From positions 186,001-250,000 of the forward strand of contig NZ_FNNI01000002.1 of assembly GCF_900106955.1 (NCBI RefSeq): a stretch of 64,000 nucleotides of DNA, read 5' to 3'. The notes below the pieces were generated by a model. It was given only the letters and a program-made list of their open reading frames with translations, was not told the origin of the DNA and did no database searches. The position numbers and the translations under genes are program-made. This DNA is from Aidingimonas halophila. GTDB lineage: Bacteria > Pseudomonadota > Gammaproteobacteria > Pseudomonadales > Halomonadaceae. Below are positions 46,635-56,660 of this stretch, one piece after another (position 1 is the first letter of the stretch; every line of letters starts with the position of its first letter).

Positions 46635-49307
46635 TCAAGACACCACCGGATTGGGCTTGTTGGGATCGATGCCATACTTCTTGAGCGCATCCGCCACGAC
46701 CTTGCGGTCAACATCGCCATCTTCGGCCAGCGCCTTCAACGCAGCCACGACGACGAAATAGCGGTCGACCTCGAAGAAGTGACGCAGCTTCTCACGGGTA
46801 TCGGAACGTCCAAAGCCATCGGTACCCAATACATGGTAGTTGGTCGGCACCCAGGCTCGCACCTGGTCCGCGAACAGCTTCATGTAGTCGGTCGATGCGA
46901 TGGCGGGACCCTTGCGGCCTTCCAGGCACTTCGTGACATGGGGCTTGCCCGGCTCATCCTCGGGCTTGAGGAAGGCCTGGCGATCGATTTCCAGGGCTTC
47001 GCGACGCAGTTCGTTGAAACTGGTCACGCTCCAGATATCCGCCCCGATATCGAAATCGTCCTTGAGCAGCTCGGCGGCTGCCTCGACCTCGCGCAGAATG
47101 GTACCGGAGCCCATCAACTGCACATGCCCTTTCTTGCCCTTCGTCTCACGCAGCAAATACATGCCCTTGACGATATCGTCGGCAGGAATCTCGTCGAGAG
47201 CCGGCTGCTCGTAATTCTCATTCATCACCGTCAGGTAGTAGAAGCAGTTCTCCTGATCAGTGAACATGCGCTTCAACCCATCCTGAACGATGACGGCCAC
47301 CTCATGGGCATAGGTCGGGTCGTAGCAACGGCAATTGGGAATGGTCGATGCCAGAATATGGCTGTGTCCGTCCTGGTGCTGCAGCCCCTCACCGTTGAGG
47401 GTGGTACGTCCGGCCGTACCACCGACAAGGAAGCCACGCGCCTGCATGTCACCAGCGGCCCAGGCTAGATCGCCGATCCGCTGAAAGCCGAACATCGAGT
47501 AGTAGATGTAGAACGGCAGCAAGGTCTTGTTGTTGCTGCTGTACGACGTGGCAGCAGCAATCCAGGCCGACATGGCACCTGCCTCGGTGATGCCTTCCTC
47601 GAGGATCTGACCTTGCTTGTCCTCGCGGTAGAACATGATCTGGCCTTTATCGACCGGCTCGTACTTCTGCCCCTCCGAGGTATAGATGCCGAGCTGGCGG
47701 AACATGCCTTCCATACCGAAGGTGCGAGCTTCATCGGGAACGATCGGCACGACCCGCTTGCCGAGTTTCTTGTCCTTGACCAGGCCGTTGAGAATGCGTA
47801 CGAACGCCATGGTCGTCGACACTTCACGCCCTTTGGAGCCACCGGTCTGCGAGGCAAACGTCTTGTCCTCGAGCGCCGGTATCTCAAGCGCCTCGAACTC
47901 CGTCCGGCGTGCCGGCAGATAGCCACCGAGACGTTCACGCTGCAGGTGCATGTACTTCATTTCCGGACTGTCATCGTCCGGTTTGTAGTACGGCACCTCC
48001 TTGAGCTGTTCATCGGTTATTGGAATACCGAAGCGATCGCGGAATTTCTTGAGCGCCTCGTACTCCATGCTCTTGACCTGGTGCGCCTCGTTGGCAGCCT
48101 CGCCATCCTCATCACCCATGCCGTACCCCTTGACGGTATGGGCAAGGATGACCGTGGGACGACCATTGGAATTATTGACGGCATGATGGTATGCCGCATA
48201 GACCTTGTAAGGGTCATGGCCACCACGGTTGAGTTTCCAGATGTCCTCATCGGACATGTTCTTGACCAGTTCAGCGGTTTCGGGGTACTTGCCGAAGAAA
48301 TGTTCGCGCGTGTAGGCACCGCCATTGGCCTTGTAGTTCTGGTATTCGCCGTCGATTGCTTCGTCCATGCGTTTTTGCAGCACGCCTTTCTTGTCCTGCT
48401 CGAACAGCGGATCCCAGTGGCGTCCCCAGACAACCTTGAGCACGTTCCAGCCAGCCCCGCGGAATACGCCTTCAAGTTCATCCATGATGCGCGAATTGCC
48501 ACGTACCGGGCCATCGAGACGTTGCAGGTTACAGTTGATGACGAAGATCAGGTTGTCGAGATTCTCACGACTGGCCAGATGGATAGCCCCCAGGGATTCG
48601 GGCTCATCACACTCGCCGTCCCCCATGAAGCACCAGATCTTGCGATCGTACATGGCTTTGATCTCGCGCGAGTCGAGATACTTCATGACGTGAGCCTGGT
48701 AGATAGCCTGGATCGGCCCCAGTCCCATCGATACCGTGGGGAACTGCCAGAAATCCGGCATCAGCCAGGGGTGCGGGTATGACGACAAGCCATCCCCATC
48801 GACCTCCTGACGGAACTTGTCCATCTGCGCCTCGGACAGGCGTCCCTCGAGGAAAGCCCGCGCATAGATACCCGGAGAGCTGTGTCCCTGGATATATACC
48901 AGATCGCCTTCAAAGTCGTCCTGCGGCGCGCGGAAGAAATGGTTGAAGCCCACATCATAGAGTGTGGCCGACGACATGAAACTGGCGATATGTCCGCCCA
49001 ACCCCGGCTTGGCCCGGTTATTGCGAATCACCTGGGCGATGGCGTTGTAACGGATCAAAGAGCGAATGCGCCGCTCCATGAACAAATCCCCTGGCATGCG
49101 AGTCTCGCGGTGCACGGGGATGCTGTTACGGTGAGGGGTCGTTACCGAGAAGGGCACCTGCATGCCGTCACGACGCAAACGGTCCGCCAGACGGCTCATC
49201 AAGTATTGGGCGCGCTCTTCGCCCTCACGATCCAGGACCGATTCCAGGGATTCCACCCACTCCGAGGTTTCGATCGGATCGAGATCTTCTCTTGCCTCCA
49301 GACTCAT
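46635..49307 (-). CDS. aceE: pyruvate dehydrogenase E1 component, homodimeric type
   Basis: 890 residues from the ATG at 49307 (MSLEAREDLDPIETSEW), with GGAGAG upstream. It is the thiamine-diphosphate-dependent AceE type, close to E. coli (887): GLGGHIASFMSSATLYDVGFNHFFR, the ThDP motif FMGDGECDEPES...FVINCNLQRLDGPVRGN, and GTAGRTTLNGEGLQHQDGHS. It decarboxylates pyruvate and acetylates the E2 lipoyl arms. It heads the aceE-aceF operon. The 304-bp upstream region carries several palindromes. No pdhR gene is adjacent. Confidence 0.97.
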   Translation of the reverse strand: MSLEAREDLDPIETSEWVESLESVLDREGEERAQYLMSRLADRLRRDGMQVPFSVTTPHRNSIPVHRETRMPGDLFMERRIRSLIRYNAIAQVIRNNRAKPGLGGHIASFMSSATLYDVGFNHFFRAPQDDFEGDLVYIQGHSSPGIYARAFLEGRLSEAQMDKFRQEVDGDGLSSYPHPWLMPDFWQFPTVSMGLGPIQAIYQAHVMKYLDSREIKAMYDRKIWCFMGDGECDEPESLGAIHLASRENLDNLIFVINCNLQRLDGPVRGNSRIMDELEGVFRGAGWNVLKVVWGRHWDPLFEQDKKGVLQKRMDEAIDGEYQNYKANGGAYTREHFFGKYPETAELVKNMSDEDIWKLNRGGHDPYKVYAAYHHAVNNSNGRPTVILAHTVKGYGMGDEDGEAANEAHQVKSMEYEALKKFRDRFGIPITDEQLKEVPYYKPDDDSPEMKYMHLQRERLGGYLPARRTEFEALEIPALEDKTFASQTGGSKGREVSTTMAFVRILNGLVKDKKLGKRVVPIVPDEARTFGMEGMFRQLGIYTSEGQKYEPVDKGQIMFYREDKQGQILEEGITEAGAMSAWIAAATSYSSNNKTLLPFYIYYSMFGFQRIGDLAWAAGDMQARGFLVGGTAGRTTLNGEGLQHQDGHSHILASTIPNCRCYDPTYAHEVAVIVQDGLKRMFTDQENCFYYLTVMNENYEQPALDEIPADDIVKGMYLLRETKGKKGHVQLMGSGTILREVEAAAELLKDDFDIGADIWSVTSFNELRREALEIDRQAFLKPEDEPGKPHVTKCLEGRKGPAIASTDYMKLFADQVRAWVPTNYHVLGTDGFGRSDTREKLRHFFEVDRYFVVVAALKALAEDGDVDRKVVADALKKYGIDPNKPNPVVS

Positions 49308-49611
49308 AAGACGTCTCTCCGAATGAAGAATGATGTATCGGGCTGCCTTCACCCCGAGGGGTGAGGGACATTTGGCGCTCTTCAGTGCGGGCATGACCTT
49401 CTTTGGGTCACGTCTCCGGAAAATCGTGCTGTAATTTCTTTACAGGTGGGCAGTATTGGACCCCTAGATTTGCCCATGAAGATACCGCAAACACTAGCTT
49501 GTGCCAATTACATTGGATGTGGAAATTTTTTCCATTTTAATATTGCGATGCAGCAAGACCGTTGAAAACACATCAATCGACACCTATCTCCTGATGACAA
49601 TTGTAGCTCGA
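49308..49611. promoter_or_regulatory. aceE upstream region with three inverted repeats
   Basis: A gene-free stretch between the aceE start and the ampD end. It holds three perfect palindromes: CTGTAA-N5-TTACAG (49429-49445), CCAAT-N3-ATTGG (49504-49516) and TGGAAA-N3-TTTCCA (49520-49534). The last two are four bases apart. These look like operator sites for dimeric regulators (GntR- or TetR-like spacing). The PdhR consensus ATTGGT-N3-ACCAAT is not present as such. No good sigma70 promoter stands out. Confidence 0.5.
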
Positions 49612-50169
49612 CTACAAGGACTGCAGACATTGCCGATAGTAGGCCCAATCGAAAGCGGGCCCAGGATCGGTCTTGCGTCGTGGCGCGACACGAGCATGGC
49701 TTGTAATGCGTTCTGGTGACAAGGCCGGATACTGTCGGCAAAGCGACTTGGTCGCTTCAGCCAGAACCCGGTACTGCGCCTCCTTGTAGGGCGTAATTTC
49801 ATCGCCCTCGAGTTCGATACCGATCGAAAAGTCATTGAGCGCATACCGCGTTTCATCACCATCATGCCAACATGAACGGCCGGCATGCCAGGCACGGCGA
49901 TGAAACGGAACGAACTGGATACACTCGCCACTCCGACGTATCAGCAGATGGGCCGATACCCGGAGTCCTGCGATAGTGGCGAAGAAAGGGTGCTCATCGG
50001 CTGTCAGGCGATTGGTGAACAAACGCTCGATGTAGGGTCCACCGTATTCGTGTGGCGGCAGACTGATCGAATGCAACAACAGCAGGGATATCTCATTCTG
50101 CGGTCGTGAGTCCTGGTTCGGCGATTCGACCCAGCGAGCCCTGTGCCACCAACCGTTCTCGATCGACAT
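49612..50169 (-). CDS. ampD: 1,6-anhydro-N-acetylmuramyl-L-alanine amidase AmpD
   Basis: 185 residues from the ATG at 50169 (MSIENGWWHRARWVESPN), preceded by GGGGAG. It is a cytoplasmic zinc amidase: ligands His33 (LLLHSISLPP), His158 (SHARVAP) and Asp168 (RKTDPGPAFDW), matching His34/His154/Asp164 of enterobacterial AmpD. It cleaves the peptide from anhydro-muropeptides in peptidoglycan recycling, and loss derepresses AmpC-type beta-lactamases. It is divergent from nadC, the standard ampD-nadC neighbourhood, and is not followed by ampE here. Confidence 0.95.
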   Translation of the reverse strand: MSIENGWWHRARWVESPNQDSRPQNEISLLLLHSISLPPHEYGGPYIERLFTNRLTADEHPFFATIAGLRVSAHLLIRRSGECIQFVPFHRRAWHAGRSCWHDGDETRYALNDFSIGIELEGDEITPYKEAQYRVLAEATKSLCRQYPALSPERITSHARVAPRRKTDPGPAFDWAYYRQCLQSL

Positions 50170-50246
50170 TATTCTCCCCTGACGCAGCCCGTGCCGATTC
50201 TCTATAATGGCAGGCATTATCGCATATTCCATCGTATAGGCTCGTC

Positions 50247-51101
50247 ATGCATTACCATCAAGCCCTTGCCGAAGAAATCCGCACCAGTGCAGCCCGTCTG
50301 CTGGCCGAGGACGTCGGTCCAGGGGATATGACCGCCCAGTTGATCCCCGAGTCACAGTGGGCGAAAGCTCAGGTCATCACCCGGGAAGCTGCCGTACTCT
50401 GTGGGGTCGCCTGGGTGGATGAATTGTATCGACGACTCGATTCACGGGTCGTATTGACCTGGCTGGGGGCAGACGGTGACGCTCTGGAAGCGAACCAGGC
50501 ATTCCTGGAGCTCGAGGGTCCAGCCCGCAGCCTGCTCACCGGAGAACGTGCAGCACTGAACCTGCTGCAGACGTTGTCCGCCACTGCCACCTGTACACGC
50601 CGCTATGCGGATATGATCGCCGATACGGGAGTCCGCCTACTGGATACCCGCAAGACGCTACCCGGGCTTCGGTTGGCACAAAAGTACGCTGTCACCTGTG
50701 GTGGCGGACATAACCACCGTATCGGGCTTTACGATGCCTTTCTGATCAAAGAGAACCATATCGCCTCTTGTGGCGGCATTGCCGACGCCGTCAAGGAAGC
50801 ACGCGGCATTGCACGCGACCTGCCCCTGGAAGTCGAGGTCGAAACCTTCGAGGAGTTGGAACAGGCGCTCGACGCCGGCGCCGATACCATCATGCTGGAT
50901 AATTTCTCGCTGGCCGATATGCGTGAGGCTGTCGCCCGCACCGTGGGACGGGCGACACTGGAAGCGTCAGGAAATGTGAACGAGACCACCTTGCGGAATA
51001 TTGCCGACACAGGAGTCGACTGCATTTCCATGGGAGGGCTGACGAAGGACATCAAGGCAATCGACCTCTCGATGCGTATCACCCACATCGAGCAACGTTG
51101 A
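50247..51101 (+). CDS. nadC: nicotinate-nucleotide pyrophosphorylase (carboxylating)
   Basis: 284 residues. It has an N-terminal domain ([20 protein letters not shown]), then a TIM-like barrel with [55 protein letters not shown] and EASGNVN. It converts quinolinate and PRPP to nicotinate mononucleotide in de novo NAD synthesis; nadA for the preceding quinolinate step is at 59668-60696. It is divergent from ampD, with 77 bases between starts. It ends 5 bases from the convergent GNAT gene. Confidence 0.96.
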   Translation: MHYHQALAEEIRTSAARLLAEDVGPGDMTAQLIPESQWAKAQVITREAAVLCGVAWVDELYRRLDSRVVLTWLGADGDALEANQAFLELEGPARSLLTGERAALNLLQTLSATATCTRRYADMIADTGVRLLDTRKTLPGLRLAQKYAVTCGGGHNHRIGLYDAFLIKENHIASCGGIADAVKEARGIARDLPLEVEVETFEELEQALDAGADTIMLDNFSLADMREAVARTVGRATLEASGNVNETTLRNIADTGVDCISMGGLTKDIKAIDLSMRITHIEQR

Positions 51102-51106
51102 GGCGT

Positions 51107-51616
51107 TCAGGTTTCCACCAGCGATAGCCGTTTCTCCATTCTGACACGGGGCAGGGATTCCCCTCCCCGATCCACCCTCTCCTCACCCAGCCGCTGCCAA
51201 CCGCGGCGTTCAAGCCCGTCAGCAAGCATCAAGCTGGCAGCAATGGATACGGTATCGATCCCTCGTTCCCGCATGGCACGTTCGGCATGGATCAGCAGGG
51301 TCGAGCCGATGCCGCGACGAGCGAGGGATGGCCATACATATAATGTCTCGATCCGTGCAGCCGGCATATCGATTTCAACGAAACCGACACAACGGTTGTC
51401 GCAGGAAGCCACCAGCGTCGTGTACAACGCTTGTCTGGCACGCCAGGCACTGGCCTCGCGGGGCAAGGCAAGCGCCCAGGCCCGGCGCTGTGCCTGTGTG
51501 TAATACGTATGACTTCCTTGCATTACGGCGTGATAGAACACCTCAGCCTGATCGGCGCCATCACGTGCGCGAGCGTCACGATAGTGAATACGCGCTCCAC
51601 TCTCGGCTCGATTCAT
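51107..51616 (-). CDS. GNAT family N-acetyltransferase
   Basis: 169 residues from the ATG at 51616 with GGGG upstream; an ATG at 51640 is an alternative. It has the acetyl-CoA-binding motif A region with IETLYVWPSLARRGIGSTLLIHAERAMRERG (R/Q-x-x-G-x-G/A type) and a preceding beta strand CVGFVEIDM. The substrate is unknown. Its end nearly touches nadC, and its start is divergent from trmO by 158 bases. Confidence 0.85.
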   Translation of the reverse strand: MNRAESGARIHYRDARARDGADQAEVFYHAVMQGSHTYYTQAQRRAWALALPREASAWRARQALYTTLVASCDNRCVGFVEIDMPAARIETLYVWPSLARRGIGSTLLIHAERAMRERGIDTVSIAASLMLADGLERRGWQRLGEERVDRGGESLPRVRMEKRLSLVET

Positions 51617-51774
51617 CGTTATCCCCGCGTCATATGCCATCTCAGGTATCGCGTCTCGACCGATACGACGCCTGCGTTTACGGCTCACCAACCTTAAAGC
51701 ATAACGAAAACCGCCAGGTCTCCCAACCCTATTCGCGCTCGCGTTACGCGCGATCAAACCGCATAATACCGGAC

Positions 51775-52515
51775 ATGACGCATAGCGATGCCCCATATTC
51801 CGCGACCACCTTTGCCGTCGATCCCATTGGTCGCATTGAAAGCGATTATCCGGACAAGTTCGGCATCCCCCGCCAGCCGGGTCTTGCCAAGGCTGCTCGA
51901 GCCACTCTGGTCATGCTTCCGCCCTATGACGACCCGCTGACAATACGCGGCTTGGACGCTTTCAGCCATCTATGGGTAACGTTCATCTTCCATCGCAGTC
52001 CGTCCCGCTGGACGCCATTGATCCGTCCCCCACGTCTCGGGGGCAATACCCGGGTCGGTGTATTCGCCAGCCGAAGCACCCATCGTCCAAACCGACTGGG
52101 GCTATCTCTGGTCGAGCTGGTCGCCGTCGACACCAGCCAAGGCGTACGGTTGCAAATACAAGGACACGACCTCGTCAATGGAACCCCCGTAGTAGATATC
52201 AAGCCACACTTGCCCTGGGCGGATACCCCCGACAGCAATCAGGCCGGTTATGCGGAGGAACCGCCCGACACCTATCCGGTACGATTTGCTCCGCAGGCCG
52301 AAAGGTTCCTGGACAGTCGTCGCGATGGCAACAGCCTGCGTGAACTGGTCGTCCAGGTCCTTGCCCAGGACCCTCGTCCGGCCTATCGAAAGGGTGCCGA
52401 ACAGCGAACCTATGGAGTCAGGCTACGTGATGTGGATGTGCGTTTTCAGGCACGTTTGACGGAGGCTGGAGCGATGCTGCTGTACGTTACCGAACTCGTG
52501 GCAGGCTCTTCCTAG
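51775..52515 (+). CDS. trmO: tRNA (t6A37-N6)-methyltransferase TrmO (TsaA/YaeB)
   Basis: 246 residues from the ATG at 51775; upstream in-frame sequence overlaps the GNAT gene and is discounted. The TsaA-like beta-barrel is marked by [50 protein letters not shown] and [21 protein letters not shown]-terminal domain follows ([13 protein letters not shown]). It N6-methylates t6A37 using SAM. Its stop overlaps the stop of convergent purC by a few bases. No clear ribosome binding site is seen. Confidence 0.92.
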   Translation: MTHSDAPYSATTFAVDPIGRIESDYPDKFGIPRQPGLAKAARATLVMLPPYDDPLTIRGLDAFSHLWVTFIFHRSPSRWTPLIRPPRLGGNTRVGVFASRSTHRPNRLGLSLVELVAVDTSQGVRLQIQGHDLVNGTPVVDIKPHLPWADTPDSNQAGYAEEPPDTYPVRFAPQAERFLDSRRDGNSLRELVVQVLAQDPRPAYRKGAEQRTYGVRLRDVDVRFQARLTEAGAMLLYVTELVAGSS

Positions 52516-53222
52516 AAACTGACCCCGATCCTGCGTCCGACCTCCTCGTAGGCCTCGATGACTCCCCCCAGGCCTTGACGGAACCGGTCCTTGTCGAGCT
52601 TCTCACGAGTCCTGGCGTCCCACAGGCGGCAGCCATCGGGTGAAAATTCATCGCCCAGCACGATCTCGCCGTGAAAAACACCGAACTCGAGCTTGTAGTC
52701 CACCAGCAACATATCGCCATCGAGAAACAACTGCCGAAGTACCTCATTGACCCGATAGGTCAAGCGTTTCATTTCCGCCAGTTGCGCCGGTGTCGCCCAA
52801 CCGAAGGTTTCCGCCAGCGACTCATTGATCATGGGGTCGTGTTGCGCATCGTCCTTGAGAAACAGTTCATAGGTCGGCGGGTCGAGATCCAATCCCTCCT
52901 CGACACCAAGACGGCGGCAGAGACTGCCAGCGGAGAGATTGCGAACGACACACTCGACGGGAAGCATGTCGAGTTTCTTGACGACGCACTCCGTATCATT
53001 GAGCAGACCGGCGAAATGGGTGGGAATCCCGGCCTCTTCAAGCTTGCCCATGATATAAGCATTGAACTTGTTGTTGACCATCCCCTTACGTGCCAACGAC
53101 TCCTTTTTCTCACCGTCGAAGGCACTGGTATCGTCGCGGAAATGCAGGATGAGTCGCTCAGGATCATCGGTGTGATACACCGATTTCGCCTTGCCGGCAT
53201 AGAGTGCGTGACGCTTTTCCAT
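52512..53222 (-). CDS. purC: phosphoribosylaminoimidazole-succinocarboxamide synthase
   Basis: 236 residues from the ATG at 53222 ([20 protein letters not shown]), with GGAG upstream; an 82-residue in-frame extension overlaps the neighbouring gene and is discounted. It has SAICAR synthase motifs: [32 protein letters not shown] and [30 protein letters not shown]. It joins CAIR and aspartate in purine synthesis. It lies 22 bases downstream of the metallo-beta-lactamase-fold gene, and the run dapA-bamC-MBL-purC shares one strand and tight spacing. Confidence 0.96.
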   Translation of the reverse strand: MEKRHALYAGKAKSVYHTDDPERLILHFRDDTSAFDGEKKESLARKGMVNNKFNAYIMGKLEEAGIPTHFAGLLNDTECVVKKLDMLPVECVVRNLSAGSLCRRLGVEEGLDLDPPTYELFLKDDAQHDPMINESLAETFGWATPAQLAEMKRLTYRVNEVLRQLFLDGDMLLVDYKLEFGVFHGEIVLGDEFSPDGCRLWDARTREKLDKDRFRQGLGGVIEAYEEVGRRIGVSF

Positions 53223-53244
53223 GGGAGGTCTCCGAAATATCGAG

Positions 53245-54060
53245 TTAGCGGATGCGATGCCAGGCCAGGCCTCGGTCCTGGACGGCCACACCCAACCGTG
53301 ATCCATCACCATCGAGCAGCGGCACCAACGCTTCCAGGACCCGCTCGGGATGGTTGTTTTGTTCCGACAAATGCGAGCAGACGATACGTTGCAACCGGTC
53401 CAGACCCAGCACTTGCAATAGTGCTGATGCCTGAGTATTGGCCAAGTGTCCCCACTGCCCTCCGACACGGCGTTTCAAATTGACCGGATACGGGCCTTCG
53501 GCCAACATGCGCCGATCATGGTTGCACTCCAGTACCAGAGCGTCGCAGCCATGGAAGGAGTCGATTACATGGCTCGTGGCATGGCCGAGATCAGTCAGGA
53601 TACCGAGCGCTTTGCCCCAGGCCTGGAAACGGAATTGTACCGGCTCTCGCGCATCATGAGGGATCGTCACCGGATCAATGTCGAGGCCCTTGATGGCGAA
53701 ACGCGACTGCGGTGTGATCCAGTGGTACCGAGGCACGTCGCCCAGGCGTTTCGACAGCCAGGTGCCCGGCGTCAAATAGACCGGTACATCATACCGTCTG
53801 GCCAGAGCTCCTACACCGCGCACATGGTCACCATGCTCATGAGATACCAGAATGGCATCGAGCTGACGCGGATGCATGCCCTGATCCGCCAACCGCCGCT
53901 CGACGTCACGCATGGCGAATCCGCAGTCGACAAGCACATGTGTTTCACCATCGCTGACCAGGGTGGCATTCCCCTTGCTGCCACTACCCAGCGAAGAGAA
54001 ATGCAACCCGGGCGACGACAGAGTGTCGTCAGACGATTCACCTGCCATCGGCTTAGACAT
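53245..54060 (-). CDS. MBL-fold metallohydrolase (YycJ/WalJ-like)
   Basis: 271 residues with a metallo-beta-lactamase fold: HEHGDH metal site near residue 75 ([12 protein letters not shown]), followed by [24 protein letters not shown] and [15 protein letters not shown] at the C terminus. The starting segment [17 protein letters not shown] is typical of YycJ/VicX-type exonuclease-like proteins. Its substrate is not known here. The ATG overlaps the TGA of bamC by one base, so they are translationally coupled. It sits between bamC and purC. Confidence 0.88.
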   Translation of the reverse strand: MSKPMAGESSDDTLSSPGLHFSSLGSGSKGNATLVSDGETHVLVDCGFAMRDVERRLADQGMHPRQLDAILVSHEHGDHVRGVGALARRYDVPVYLTPGTWLSKRLGDVPRYHWITPQSRFAIKGLDIDPVTIPHDAREPVQFRFQAWGKALGILTDLGHATSHVIDSFHGCDALVLECNHDRRMLAEGPYPVNLKRRVGGQWGHLANTQASALLQVLGLDRLQRIVCSHLSEQNNHPERVLEALVPLLDGDGSRLGVAVQDRGLAWHRIR

Positions 54061-55034
54061 CAGCGCAATAGCGTGGCCAATTCGTCAAGCAGCTCACGCG
54101 CATCCTTTTCGGTGAACGGTTTTTCGCTCTCGTTGATAGCGCGAATCACACTCCCCCCCGACGCAGACTCCTCGACGCGTAACCGAATACGCTGTGCAGT
54201 CTGGCGGACATCAGGGCTGAAGACGATCGAGACGAAGCCACGATCCCGCTCGGTCAGCGTCATGTAATCGATCAGGAACTCACCGGCCTGAGGATCTTCC
54301 TCGACCAGCATCTGACGACCTTCCTGGTCGAAATACTCGTCGAGCTGGTGACTCAACTCGGCCCAGACGCGATCCGCTCCGCTCTCTGTCTGCACCACCC
54401 ACTCTTCACCGTCTTGCTGGATGCTGGGACCACCTGCCCCTTCGGCATCATTACGACGCTCACTGGCGAGGGCGGAATTGCTGGCTGTTTGTCCCTGACC
54501 GGCGAGGTAATCGTTCAATGCAGCCAGGCAGTTCTCATCCGGGGATCCTCCCTGCGTACAGCGCACCTCGCTGGAGTTCGCGACCAACCCTTGGCGTAAT
54601 CGCAACGTCCCCCGAGACGTTTCCATCACGCCACGTTGGCTATCGACATTGGAGACACGCATGCCCTGGCGCTCGACAAACGCTTCCAGTTGCGGCCACA
54701 AGGCAGAAGGTTCCATGGACACCAACAGCCAACGGTCATTCCCCATCTCACGCGTCTCGACGAAGTCACGCAAGCTGCTTCCCCCCATGGGTTGGGGGCG
54801 GGGAGGATCGAACCGCCCCTCCGAGTTCGCTTCGAACGAGCCACTGATGTCCGGTACCGGCATCGCATCTTCATAATCATTGGCATTGCGTGACGACGGC
54901 AGCGTCAGTGGTGGTGCCGTTTCAGCGTCAGTGTAGTCGATGTCGCGATCATGATAGTAACCATCACGAGCACACCCGGTTGCCGCCAGCGTGATCACCA
55001 TGATCAGCGGCATCCATTTCAGTGCAGGTTTCAT
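54060..55034 (-). CDS. bamC: outer membrane protein assembly factor BamC
   Basis: 324 residues from the ATG at 55034, preceded by AAGGTGG. It has a lipoprotein signal with lipobox ATGC, Cys21 being lipidated. The N-terminal segment (residues 22-95) is low complexity, as in BamC, followed by two helix-grip domains. It is a non-essential lipoprotein of the Bam complex that binds BamD. It sits after dapA, the conserved dapA-bamC order. The family is divergent, so the match is by layout and context as well as sequence. Confidence 0.88.
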   Translation of the reverse strand: MKPALKWMPLIMVITLAATGCARDGYYHDRDIDYTDAETAPPLTLPSSRNANDYEDAMPVPDISGSFEANSEGRFDPPRPQPMGGSSLRDFVETREMGNDRWLLVSMEPSALWPQLEAFVERQGMRVSNVDSQRGVMETSRGTLRLRQGLVANSSEVRCTQGGSPDENCLAALNDYLAGQGQTASNSALASERRNDAEGAGGPSIQQDGEEWVVQTESGADRVWAELSHQLDEYFDQEGRQMLVEEDPQAGEFLIDYMTLTERDRGFVSIVFSPDVRQTAQRIRLRVEESASGGSVIRAINESEKPFTEKDARELLDELATLLR

Positions 55035-55080
55035 GCATCCACCTTGTGGGTTCGATTCACGGGCTTGCTGGCTCTGCATC

Positions 55081-55965
55081 TCAGTCATCGATGACACCGG
55101 CCATCTGCAGGGCTTCACCGACCGTAGAGTGATATTTTTCGGACAACCATGTCATTGGTAGACGGATACCGGTATCGACGTATCCCATGCGGTTGAGCGC
55201 CCACTTGACCGGTATCGGGTTGGCTTCGATGCCAAGATTGGTGTGCAATGGCATCAAGCGGGTGTTGATCTGGTGCGCAGTTTCATTATCCCCGGCAACG
55301 GCCGCCTTGCACAGCTCATGCATCGAGCGTGGCGCCACGTTGGCCGTGACGGAAATGTCTCCATGTCCGCCCATCAGCATGAAATCACAGGCCGTGGCGT
55401 CATCACCGGAATAGAGCATGAAATCGCTCCCCTTCAGGCGGTCGACCAGTTCCTCGGCTCGTTCAAGGTTGCCCGTCGCATCCTTGAGACCCACGATGTT
55501 CTCCAGTTCGGCGAGCCGGAATACGGTTTCGTTGTACAAATCTGAACACGTCCGCCCAGGTACGTTGTAGAGAATCACGGGCATATCAGCGCCTTCTGCA
55601 ACCGCCTTGAAGTGCTGGTACAGCCCCTCCTGAGTCGGCTTGTTGTAGTAAGGGCACACTGACAGACAGTAATCGGCCCCGACGTCCTTGGCGTAACGCG
55701 CCAGTTCGACGGCCTCTGAAGTCGCATTCGCGCCGGTACCGGCAATGACGGGGATGCGACCATCGACCTCCTCCACGACGGTGCGAATGACATCGAAGTG
55801 TTCGGCAAATGACATGGTCGTCGGTTCACCGGTCGTACCCGCGGCGACGATGGCATCCGTCCCATTGTCGAGATGAAAGCCCACCAGACGACGCAGCGCC
55901 TGCCAGTCGATACTCCCATCCACCTTCATCGGTGTCGCCAGAGCGACGATGCTGCCTGTGATCAT
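55081..55965 (-). CDS. dapA: 4-hydroxy-tetrahydrodipicolinate synthase
   Basis: 294 residues with the DapA TIM barrel. Schiff-base Lys161 (VGLKDATG), Tyr133 (ILYNVPGRT) and GTTGEPTTM are at the same residue numbers as in E. coli. It condenses pyruvate and aspartate semialdehyde in lysine and diaminopimelate synthesis. It is the first gene of a dapA-bamC-MBL-purC run on the minus strand, 46 bases before bamC. Confidence 0.97.
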   Translation of the reverse strand: MITGSIVALATPMKVDGSIDWQALRRLVGFHLDNGTDAIVAAGTTGEPTTMSFAEHFDVIRTVVEEVDGRIPVIAGTGANATSEAVELARYAKDVGADYCLSVCPYYNKPTQEGLYQHFKAVAEGADMPVILYNVPGRTCSDLYNETVFRLAELENIVGLKDATGNLERAEELVDRLKGSDFMLYSGDDATACDFMLMGGHGDISVTANVAPRSMHELCKAAVAGDNETAHQINTRLMPLHTNLGIEANPIPVKWALNRMGYVDTGIRLPMTWLSEKYHSTVGEALQMAGVIDD

Positions 55966-56182
55966 CCTGCTTATCCTCTACGAAATCGTTGGCCGGCCAT
56001 TACCGAATGAAATGACGTCTGCCTCACCATTGCATGGCGCCCAAAGGCTAGATGGTACTCAGGCGACAAATGCCTGTACAGGACCCGATGATCTTTGCGC
56101 CCGATGACTCCCCCGTGTCTTTACAGCAACGCATCAGTTGCGTGTAATCTGTGGCTCGACCGTATCACTCAAGGAGCTAGCA

Positions 56183-56656
56183 ATGAGCGTCAGCCTCGGC
56201 CAATCCGTGTCCGATTTCAGCGCCCCCGCCACCGGTGACAAGACCATCCGCCTATCCGACTTCAAAGGGAAGCAAGTGGTCATCTATTTCTACCCCAAGG
56301 ACAGCACACCAGGATGCACGACGGAAGGCGGAGATTTCCGCGATCGCAAGGCTGCGTTCGATGAGGCCAATACCGTGATTCTGGGTGTGTCTCGCGACGG
56401 CCTGCGTGCTCATGAGAACTTCAAGGCCAAGCAGGAGTTCAACTTCGACTTGATCTCGGACAAGGACGAAACCCTATGCCAGCTATTCGACGTGATCAAG
56501 ACGAAAAAACTATACGGAAAGGAACACCTCGGTATCGAACGCAGCACGTTCCTGATCGACGACAATGGCAAACTGGCGCGTGAGTGGCGCGGCGTCAAGG
56601 TCCCCGGTCATGTCGATGAAGTGCTCGAAGCTGCCCAACGACTGAACACCGGTTGA
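56183..56656 (+). CDS. bcp: thioredoxin-dependent peroxiredoxin Bcp (PrxQ type)
   Basis: 157 residues from the ATG at 56183, preceded by AAGGAG. The peroxidatic Cys45 is in TPGCTTEGGDFRD. In E. coli Bcp a resolving cysteine stands five residues later (Cys50); here that position is Gly, leaving Cys99 (DETLCQLF) as the only other cysteine. Such proteins either use the later cysteine or act as 1-Cys enzymes. It reduces hydroperoxides. A TTTACA-N17-TGTAAT promoter is likely at about 56120-56148. It is divergent from dapA. Confidence 0.94.
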   Translation: MSVSLGQSVSDFSAPATGDKTIRLSDFKGKQVVIYFYPKDSTPGCTTEGGDFRDRKAAFDEANTVILGVSRDGLRAHENFKAKQEFNFDLISDKDETLCQLFDVIKTKKLYGKEHLGIERSTFLIDDNGKLAREWRGVKVPGHVDEVLEAAQRLNTG

Positions 56657-56660
56657 CGCG

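Noticed and set aside
49429-49445. TyrR-type box (TGTAAA-N6-TTTACA)
   Set aside because: The spacing is too short (TGTAA-N5-TTACA) and the gene is not linked to aromatic metabolism.
49504-49516. PdhR operator
   Set aside because: The half sites face the opposite way (CCAAT-N3-ATTGG rather than ATTGGT-N3-ACCAAT).
49501-49741. Small frames upstream of aceE
   Set aside because: They overlap ampD and palindromic sequence and have no supporting features.
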